DNA from: Mesostigma viride
Lineage: Eukaryota > Streptophyta > Mesostigmatophyceae > Mesostigmatales > Mesostigmataceae
Length of the DNA stretch: 64,000 bases
Assembly (NCBI GenBank): GCA_009746045.1
Contig: RPFO01000078.1
Coordinates: 513,016 to 577,015 of the forward strand
Direction: 5' to 3'
In this document: piece after piece, positions 56,217-64,000 of the stretch
Layout: each line of letters opens with the position of its first letter
How positions within the stretch are numbered: position 1 is the first letter of the stretch
Made by a program: the position numbers and the translations under genes
Notes under the pieces: generated by a model
Databases searched by the model: none
What the model saw: the letters and a program-made list of their open reading frames with translations, nothing else
Told to the model about the DNA's origin: nothing

Positions 56217-59200
56217 TTAGATCGAGAAACTCTTGACCATCGTCTTAAGTGTCTCTGCATGCTTGTCCCACTGCTTGTCGTTGCACTTGATGGTCAGCAC
56301 CACCGCGGCATCGCCCTTGGTGGTGACGGATGCCAGCTGGTGGTTGCCATTACGCGAGTAGGGGGAGTTGATCTGGTACTCATAATACACCTGCACACGT
56401 ACGCAGGGTTGGTAGGGTTGCCCCCCCCCACAAGGAGAGCAAAGCAGAAACTGTATGAGCATTGTTGCCAACAACTCTGACAATTTAGGAAAACAAGGAC
56501 ACACCAGCCCCTCACCCTTTGCCGGCCTTCATGAGAAGAGCGACATCCTTTGGGGATTTAGCTATACTGCCTCCTAGGGACTGCCATGGCCACACGTTTG
56601 ATATGTGGATAGGTCGAGATAATCAGAACACTTGATGTCAGAAAAAAATCATGCTTTCGGGCCCTCTATGATCACACGATTCCCTCCACCATTACTAAGT
56701 GCCCAGGGCTGACGAAGCAGGGGCTAAAACTGGTCTGGCTGTAAGCGCAAGAACCGCTCCAAAATAGCTCAACACAGCCCAACGTTTCCATCAACAGAAA
56801 CATCACAGAGTCTGCGTCGAGCATGCAATTAAAATACACCTACAGTGGCGCAGTACCACTTGTTGACGATACCAATAGGTGAAAAGGTAGGCCACGGGCG
56901 TACGTTCTCCTTCTTATCCACATGGATACACCTTGGAGTCACCCACAGCGGAATCCAGCGGAATCATGCACCTACCAGCCCTTCCTTATAAGTGCGCTGC
57001 GACCAGCCGCACCTAGACCTATGGCTTCTTCTGCAAGGAGGTTGGCTTGCGACAATGTTAATTCCGAACGCAAAGCCACGTGCTGTCCCTTGATCAATCA
57101 GCCATGCGTGGCCCGGACCCTCCTTATGTGAATTCTGGAAGCACGCACGTACCTGCCCCTTCTTGTCGGTGCGCTGCGACTTGGACTCCACCTCGTCGGG
57201 CTCGACGCCCACGTCCCCCGTGATGTTGGCCTGCATGACAATGAAAATTTATCAATCAATCAATTAGCTCATTTATCAATGAATTAAATTAATTCATTAA
57301 TAACACGTAGAGTGTGCCACGTGAGCATAGTCCTCTCGTGATGATGGGAGATTCACAAGAATACATCAGCCAACAAGACGTTGCTTGAGCCAAAGTCAAG
57401 GGCCAAGGCGTGCGCATGGAAGGCCGAGGCGGGAGGATGCCAAGGGCAAGGCCAGCCGTGGGGAGCGAATGCCAACAAGGACGCCACTGGGGCCGCGCGG
57501 CTAGAATTGCCCCTGGGGCCACACGGCTAGAATTTCCCATCAGGCAAAACTAGATGGGATGCCCACAGGGATCTAGCACCATCGCAACCACATGCGCTTA
57601 AACCCTCGATAGCCCACGAGCTACACTCCTACACTGGGCCTCTAAAGGGTGCAGTTGTGTGCGTCGCTTTGCTAACCCCGATGAGCTCAAACTCCCCCTT
57701 CATCATATTTCATACTACATCAACGTGGGTGCCTTTCTAGCACCAACCATCCCACCCCTTCCCTGCTTAGCCCAACGCACTTGTGCACCCCCTCCAGGCT
57801 GGAGTACCGTCACAGCGACCAGAAGGCCATGGCATGAGAAGCAACTAGGGCAAGACTGCCAAAAAAAATGCAGTTGCTTACCCGGAAGCTCTCCAGCGCC
57901 CGCTCAAGCATCCTCCCCCGCCGTCATGTGAATACCCCGCTTAAGTGCCCCTCTAGCACCCACGTCCCCACCCCGCCTCTCTTGGCTAGTTTCAGTAGCT
58001 TGACGTGCCTTATGTGTATAATGTTTGTTTTAAGTGATGCCTTACCCCGAACCGCTCGAGCGCCCCCTCGAGCGTCGTGATCTCGCTGATGTTCACGTTA
58101 CGCTTGGGAGTCACCTTCTTGAGGCTCGTCGCGATGATGGTCAGGTCACCCATGACCGGGTCACTGAACTTGACCTCCGTCCATGGCTCGTCGCACTGTG
58201 GGGGGGGGGGGCGGCAGCAGAATAAGAAGGGGTGGGAGCAGCAGCAGTGGCAGAGGTGGCAGCATAAGCAGACGCGGCAGCACGAGTGGCAGCATGAAAA
58301 GAGGCAGCACCAGAGGCCGCATGAGCGGGGGCAGGAGCAGGGGTGGCAGCAGGGGCGACTTGAATTTACTTCGTTCATTCACTCACGGGCATCCATTGGG
58401 ATATCATGTTGAGAGAGTGGTAGGAGTAGCAGAATATAGACTAGGTGGTACACCATAGCAAACGACCATGTAATTTCTGGTTGCTAAATGGTAGCTGCTG
58501 GAATGGGCACTGTCACGTGACCGTGGAACGAGGTCATCGCTTCAGGTTCCCCATCACGTGAAAAACTAAGCAAAGAGATCGAGAGTCCTTCTGTCTCCAG
58601 ATGTGGAATCTATTACATGTCATTCCTGTTCGATGTCCCGTGAGAGATCCACGGCAATCCCGCTCATATCCACAGGCAGATGTGAGGTGACCACGCACCA
58701 GTGGGAAAGAATTTAATATGCTGTGTGGGTAAGATCCCCGGGGTATTTGTCTTCTTTGCAAGCAAGAAATAGATTTGCAAAGGTCACCTTAGGCTGGCAA
58801 TAGTTTCCAGAGATGGCGTTGGCGACGGGCTGCTGCTTCCATGACGGCGGAAGGTAGAAAGAGTAGGGGTTGGGGATTGTTCCAGCTCGCAACGATGGTG
58901 TCCCCGTAGCGGGGATTTCAAAGACAACGAAGTCGCCCACGCCAGACGAAGGAAGGTATTCGCCTACTGTGGATTGGACTGTTGGCAGCGCGTTAGACGG
59001 CAGCGGGTTACCAAGAAGGAGGGCCAGGGAAGCAGCAGCTCCCAAGCAAGCCTCCCTACGGGAGAATCCTGCCGCATTGACCGTTTCACCTTGGCGTGCA
59101 GCAGAGCAAACGGTTAGTGATCGGGCAGCTCCTGCACGGGACGCGGCAGCAGGCCGTGGCAGCTCGTTCACCTTGGGCTTGAGCGAGCCCGCAGCCGCCA

Positions 59201-59237
59201 AACCCAGAGAAAAAGATGTCGCGGCAATGGTCTGCAT
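56217..59237 (-). CDS. PsbP-domain protein of the thylakoid lumen, Tat-type signal, four exons
   Basis: Minus-strand exons 58788-59237, 58046-58195, 57153-57230 and 56217-56390, all phase 0; 283 residues. The N-terminus (MQTIAATSFSLGLAAAG) is a plastid transit peptide. It is followed by FSRREACLGAAASLALLLG and NALP, a twin-arginine thylakoid transfer signal with a likely cleavage site near residue 84. The rest is a PsbP fold: NPYSFYLPPSWKQQPV, ISGNYCQPKCDEPWTEVKF, DPVMGDLTIIATSL, YEYQINSP and a C-terminal WDKHAETLKTMVKSF helix. The C-P-K-C-x-E-P-W signature fits the PPD branch (I recall PPD4/PPD5-like) rather than oxygen-evolving-complex PsbP itself. Its role is probably assembly or maintenance of a thylakoid complex; the exact function is not deducible. 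Introns 2 and 3 contain decayed copies of the preceding donor. The first intron begins with a C-run acceptor (G run 58200-58211 on plus). Confidence 0.88.
56888..57010 (-). repeat. decayed copies of the PsbP exon 3 end plus donor
   Basis: On the minus strand the real end is CAGCGCACCGACAAGAAGGG, GCAG, then GTACGTGCGTG. At 57005-56958 the intron has CAGCGCACTTATAAGGAAGG, GCTG, then GTAGGTGCATG. A weaker copy near 56942-56888 keeps AAGAAGGAGA and ACGTACGC. Confidence 0.65.
57665..57968 (-). repeat. decayed copies of the PsbP exon 2 end plus donor
   Basis: The real end on the plus strand is CTTACCCCGAACCGCTCGAG then CGCCCCCTCGAGCG. Similar stretches occur at 57877-57915 (CTTACCCGGAAGCTCTCCAG, CGCCCGCTCAAGC), 57940-57966 (ATACCCCGCTTAAGTGCCCC, TCTAGC) and 57668-57700 (CTAACCCCGATGAGCTCAAA, CTCCCCC), all in intron 2. 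Confidence 0.6.
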
Positions 59238-60260
59238 TGTACTAAAGGTTAGCTATGGAGTACTGTGCAAGGGAATGCTGTCGTGTCGGAAATGCTGGCG
59301 TACCGGAAATGGATAACACGACGTTTGCAAGCAAAAAGGTGATGGTGACGAATCCGCGCCAACGGGGGACACGTCATCGCGCATGGGCGCATGCGCACGT
59401 TGCTCAGCCCTTTGTTTGGGGCTTGTGATCTTTCTCCAATCAGTCAATCGGTCAATCGGAGAGACAGAACCTCAACCTTGGACGGTGCATGCAGGGCGCG
59501 ACGCAGACCGGTTTCTCCCGCATTGTCGCAAAGTTGGTGTTAACGGTCAACACTCAACAGGCAGGTGAGCTGGCATCACGTGAAGTTTGATTACTGGTTT
59601 AGTACATGTATCTCATGGAAGCTACAGGCGGATACTTGAAATAATGTCTTCTGCTAACATCCTTCACTGCCACCTGTGCCCTGGCTTTGTCTTCTCGCGC
59701 GTGAAAGTGCTCCACGCTTTGTGGCTTTGCCTTGTTTTTTTACCAGGTCTTTACTCTATACTGTACCTCAACTCCAGTGACGACGATCCCAAAACCGAGA
59801 ATGGCGAACGGACTAGACAGCTGCCCAGCAATTTGGTCGGATTGGCGACTAGGTTTTCGCGTCCCTGAAAAATAAATTGAAGATCGGAAGAATTGCGCAC
59901 AGCCCTGTCGCATGTGCTTAGAATTGTTATTTCTGAGCCATGCGCTGCATGGTACGCATACTTGCTGTTTGCTGACTGGCAACGGAGCGCAACTTAGCTT
60001 GCCATTCCTCACGATGAATTAGAGCTTGGCATGCATTCCCTCTCTGTTTGAAGCAAGCATTTGAGATTATACGAGGGAAAGCAGTCATTACTAATGCAAC
60101 ATGTAGCTGGATGCTGCTACGGGAACCCATGACAGAAGCATCCGAGAATATCCCGAGTTCAAGAGGGAAATATCGTGACCGTGGACAGTTTCGAGGTATT
60201 TGCCAATAGCCGGGCATCACAGTCATCGCGTATGTAAGGTCGGGGCTATTTGCTGACGCC
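59238..60260. other. divergent intergenic region
   Basis: Lies between the PsbP-domain gene (-) and the gene starting at 60261 (+); holds both promoters. No motif, repeat or RNA stands out. Confidence 0.4.
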
Positions 60261-62310
60261 ATGCACAACGTCGCCACTCCTTCCAATTTCCAGATGGGTT
60301 CAGCACCGCCTACTGTCAGCCCCTCCCAAGTGGCCAATGCGACGCCCTCAAGTTCCGGGTGGATCATGGGACTCGTGGCGTCCGCATCCGCTATTGCCGG
60401 AAGCCGCGCCGCGGGCTCAGAAAAAACCGGTGTAGCTACGACCGCGGCCGATCTCGGACCGACCGGACAAAGTGAAACCGCGAGCACGACCGTTGCGACC
60501 CTCCCTTCGTCCAGTGCGACGGCCGAGGCCTCCGTCCGCGTACTGATCGTGCCCGACACAAACGGCGCCACAATCAGCCTCCGCGTCGAGCCTGGGGCCT
60601 CATTCAGCCCCCCTCTTGCGCATGCACAGCCGCCATCATCAAGTCCACTGCCCAAGGACTCCAAAGATCCTAAGGATCCTAAGGAAGTGGCTCCTGAGCC
60701 CGGCAAGCCTGTCGCGGGTGGCGCCTGGCAGAATTGGGTCCCCAACCCAGTGGCCTGGATCCCCGGGGCCGGCTACATGCTCGGTCGCAAGCAGCCCAGC
60801 GCTTCTGTTCAACCATCGTCCGCCCCTGGAGCTGTCCCACCGGCCAATCAGCACGACGCAGGCAGTAACCCACATGTGGATGCATCAAGCCAGGCACAAA
60901 GGGCTCTGCACACTGCTGCCGCCACCATGGAATCGGGCGTGTCTGGCACTGATGCTGCATCCGCCACCATCACGTCGGGCTCTGGTAGTAGCGTCGGTGC
61001 TGCTTCTGCGTCAGTCGCAGAAGCAGCACCAACGGCATCTAGGCCTGCAGATTGCATTCAAGGCATCGCTCCTCCCCCCGCCTTCTCTTGCCTCGTTGAC
61101 TCTTCTCAACAAGCGTGCGCCAATGATCTCGCCAACGATGGAGCCAATGATCTCGCGACCGACCGCACAAGCGCGGGCCAGGACCCGGCGGGGCACTGCC
61201 CTGCTGCAGGTGACAGCCCTGATGCCGCTACAAGGGGCAGCCCGATGGCAGGCGATGACGCCGTTACAGGTGGCGGCAGCATGTCTTGTGGCAGCAGGCT
61301 TGTTGGTGGCGGTGGCGAGGGTCGTGGCGAGGGCCCTGGCAACGCCATGCGGGTGCCCTCCTGCACGCCGGCAAGCGAAAGCGTCAGGGGCGACGCGCCT
61401 CAGTCAGCAGCTGTCGGTGGCTGGGGAGAGGTAGCGGGTGCAAGTTTTCATGGAGAGCATGGCTTTGTTACAAGCGGGCAGGGGTGTGGGGGAGGAAGTG
61501 GGGTCCGCAGTGGGGAAGGAAGTGGGGGAGGAAGGGGGGGAGGATGTGAGGGAGGAAGTGGGGGAGATGGGGGGGAAGGTTGTGGGTCAACCACTAGTTT
61601 TACCACCAGCGCCACTGCCAGTACATCTCCCGCCACAAGCACCATCAGCCTCTCGATTTCAGCATCACCAGCGCCAGTGCCAGCACCAGCACCAGCGCCA
61701 CCATCGTCGCAGGCGCCAGCAGCCACCGCGGGTATCACGTCCTGGATCCCTGGGCTGTCCGCGCTGTCAAGCCTCGCGCTGGGCGCCGCGTCACTCGTGC
61801 CTGTGGTGGGGGTGGGCCGGGGGGGGGGGCAAGGCCAGCACGACCCCTGGTGCATCCTCAGCGTCATCCACTGCAACCACCAATGCCCCCGCATCAACAG
61901 CATCGACAGCACCTGCTAATTCTATAGCTGGAAGCTCGTCAAGCGGCGGTTCTGCCCTGGCGTCCGGATCTCCCGCTGCGTCTCTTGCTGCCGCTGCTGG
62001 TGGTGGTGCTGGCAGTCGTGAAGGCGCAGCCGGCATGCCTTCTGGCGGTGCAGCCAGCAGCAGTAGTGGCAACAGCGGTGGCCACTCACTGGCGACCCCA
62101 CCCCCTGACCTGGACGACGTGATCGGGGAGCTCGAGGAGATGCGGCACATCCTCTCCTTGCCGGGGGCCGAGGAGCTGTGGGAGGTGCACCTGCCGGCGT
62201 GCGGGCTGGCTGACGGTTGCCGCGGTGACGACGGCGGCAGTAGTGGTGTATGGGGAGGTACAGGCGTTGTGGGCCCTGCGGCGGTTGCCAAGCCCGACCT
62301 GTGGCCATGA
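60261..62310 (+). pseudogene. unrecognised Ala/Ser/Gly-rich protein gene, one frameshift at a G run
   Basis: Start MHNVATPSNFQMGSAPP in context GACGCCATGCAC. The first frame runs to about 61829 and ends out of frame at 61919. The +1 frame continues the same composition to a stop at 62310. The switch falls in a run of 11 G (61819-61829); with one G fewer a single frame of about 682 residues results. So this is either a sequence error or a real indel. Visible segments: a small-residue hydrophobic stretch (WIMGLVASASAIAGSRAAG), WQNWVPNPVAWIPGAGYML, WIPGLSALSSLALGAASLVP (echoing the previous W-I-P-G-x-x), and a conserved-looking C-terminal helix (DLDDVIGELEEMRHILSL). Long Ser/Ala/Gly linkers. I do not recognise the family. 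W-I-P-G segments could be membrane-associating, which is speculation. Confidence 0.55.
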
Positions 62311-63335
62311 TCGCTGGTTGGCTGGCCCACGGACAACATCATTATGACAATCCAACCCCCTTTTAAAAAGGGGTTGCGCTAGCGCTGCGAAGCCGTAGAA
62401 GAGATGGCCTACACATACGCACACCTCGCTTCAAAAGAGAGGCTAAAGAAGGGTTGGTTCCCGTACTTCTTGTACTTGTTGTTTGGAGAGGCCACGTAGA
62501 CGAGATGCCCTTGGCGATGGCCATGTAGAAGATGCCAGCTTTGGCCCCAAATGCAAGGCAGGCCTTGGCAATGGTGGCCCTTTGGGCCATGTAGAAGAAA
62601 CGGAGCGCCGGCGCTCTGCCGTGGCCCAGGCGCGAGGCCTCCGCGTCGAGGGAGAACCCTCTGTGGCCACTAGGCTGCGGACACTGTGGTCTAGTGGCGG
62701 CGGTCCAATAGCCGCTTTGAGCTGACCGTGACCGCATGCACGAGCCGAGATGTGCGAACGGAGACGTGAGAGCCGAGATTGCATGTCTTGTGGGATGCCT
62801 CATCAACATGCGGGGCCGGGTCTTCACTGCGATTGCGACGACCTGCTGAGCATGCCCATGATGGCGAGCGCGTGGCGATTGCCACGATCCCCCCATCGGC
62901 TTGTCACAATGCTAGTACGAGCAGAGAAACGAGTGCCCTGCGAAACCAAGTTTTCCTTCCCTTGTTAGCGGCAGCCCTGCAGAGTCATGGTTGCAGCTCC
63001 TGGCAGGCAGCCATTATTCGGGTGGTGGTTGCCAGAGGTAGCCGGAAGGAGGGTTTGGACAGCTTGCATGCTTACGGGCAACAAGAGGACATATGCGCCT
63101 GCTTGTTGTGGCTAGTGTTGAGTATCCCGTTCAGTGGGTTGTACATGAAGGCAAAGTGGTTCTCATCTCTTCTCAGGTGGGAGGCTTTAAACATGTCGAG
63201 CTCAGGGCATTGCAGCTTGCTGTGATGTTTAGATTAGCAAACCGTCTGGTAAGCCATGTGCCCCTGCCACGCAACAGCGGGTCGTGGTTGTCAGCTATAG
63301 ACCTGGCGATCAGATTGTACATAGGCGTCGTATCA
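62311..63335. other. intergenic, nothing recognised
   Basis: Downstream flank of the 60261-62310 gene. Only short open frames without family resemblance. Confidence 0.4.
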
Positions 63336-63337
63336 AG

Positions 63338-63462
63338 GTGGCCATGGTGGCCATGGTGACCATGGTGGCCATGGTGGCCATGGTGGCCATGGTGGCCATG
63401 GTGGCCATGGTGGCCATGGTGGCCATGGTGGCCATGGTGGCCATGGTGGCCATGGTGGCGTA
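63338..63462. repeat. 9-bp tandem repeat (GGTGGCCAT)n, about 13 copies
   Basis: Near-perfect GGTGGCCAT units with one GGTGACCAT variant. A weaker GTATCGAGGTGGCCAGGGTGG follows. The unit contains the palindrome CCATGG. Confidence 0.95.
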
Positions 63463-63679
63463 TCGAGGTGGCCAGGGTGGGTAGATTGGATCTCTGACTC
63501 TCAGTCGTGGCAGAGTTCCTTACTAGTAAATTGAAGTCAGGGGTTTCCTGTGTTCAAATGTTTCTACATGGTATTTATTATAAGTTAAGTGTTTTTTTCC
63601 TGCCAATGTAGTTCCTACAGGTGGTTGCGCGCACGATCCCATGGTTGGGATCAGGCATCGATTGGACGTTGGAGAAGTT

Positions 63680-64000
63680 GTGCAAAGGTCGCATTAGTAG
63701 CTAACATTTCACATTAGTTAGTCCACATACACATTAGTTAGTCCACATTACTTATTAGTTGTAGTCCAGCTATTCCTAGCTGGACTACCGCACGGATTTC
63801 AGGGATACTCCTGGCAGCTAGGAACAACTGTTCCCTGATCACACGAGGTTGTTTTCAGCTAGCTCGACCGTCTAGGTCTCGATTAATTAATTAATTAATA
63901 AGCACGTGACTGCGTCACGTGGGTGCCAATACAGAGTAAAGGAACCTTCAACCCTATATTCTGATCCTATATACACCCTATATACACAGCGAGAAGGAGG
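63680..64000. other. retroelement-type 3' end with hairpin and TTAA tail, then unannotated edge
   Basis: CACGTGACTGCGTCACGTG at 63903-63921 is a perfect 8-bp hairpin next to TTAATTAA repeats (63882-63900). It is the reverse-oriented partner of the structure at 53207-53250. TTAGTTAGTCCACAT is repeated near 63715-63755. No gene to the window end. Confidence 0.45.

Overview
Nuclear DNA of a photosynthetic eukaryote, most likely a green alga and probably on the streptophyte side. The reasons are spliced genes with GT-AG introns, a thylakoid-lumen PsbP-family protein with a twin-arginine signal, an organellar RecA of the plant mitochondrial type, a plant-type KDM3/JMJ25 histone demethylase and an ARM-repeat/BTB protein of the ARIA type. 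Exons of most genes are GC-rich. The space between them is filled with LINE debris, short inverted-repeat elements and many tandem repeats.

Layout. 526-2600 (-) is a broken LINE carrying an internal duplication. 3222-14621 (-) is a six-exon gene for a 258-residue, probably organelle-targeted protein built of two copies of one module; its introns hold a 28-bp satellite of about 3.7 kb, a 47-bp minisatellite and long microsatellites. 17366-27290 (+) is a large JmjC demethylase gene (five exons, perhaps a further 5' exon near 16.1 kb). 27.3-29.6 kb holds a tRNA-like repeat, a LINE 3' end and a 570-bp inverted-repeat element. 29640-38303 (-) is the 15-exon ARM-BTB gene (841 residues). 40494-41202 is a 30-bp array lying just upstream of the RecA gene (41492-48827, +, seven exons, 437 residues). 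49.8-55.7 kb is a graveyard of at least two LINE families. 56217-59237 (-) is the PsbP-domain gene (four exons, 283 residues). It is divergent from an unrecognised gene at 60261-62310 (+) that is broken by one G-run frameshift. The last 1.7 kb is intergenic with a 9-bp repeat.

Most interesting signal. In four of the five spliced genes the introns contain decayed tandem copies of the neighbouring splice junction: the exon's last bases plus the 5' splice site copied into the intron downstream, or the 3' splice site plus the exon's first bases copied upstream. In the 3222-14621 gene two of these junctions have grown into large minisatellites. The 28-bp satellite is the donor of the exon at 9376-9425, and the 47-bp minisatellite is the donor of the exon at 11853-11930. 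The same pattern recurs in the RecA, JmjC and PsbP genes but I do not see it in the ARM-BTB gene. A second recurring signal is that LINE-type remnants here end in a short hairpin followed by an AT-rich or TTAC simple-repeat tail.

All exon boundaries were inferred by eye from GT-AG sites, reading-phase continuity and remembered family similarity. No transcript or database evidence was available.
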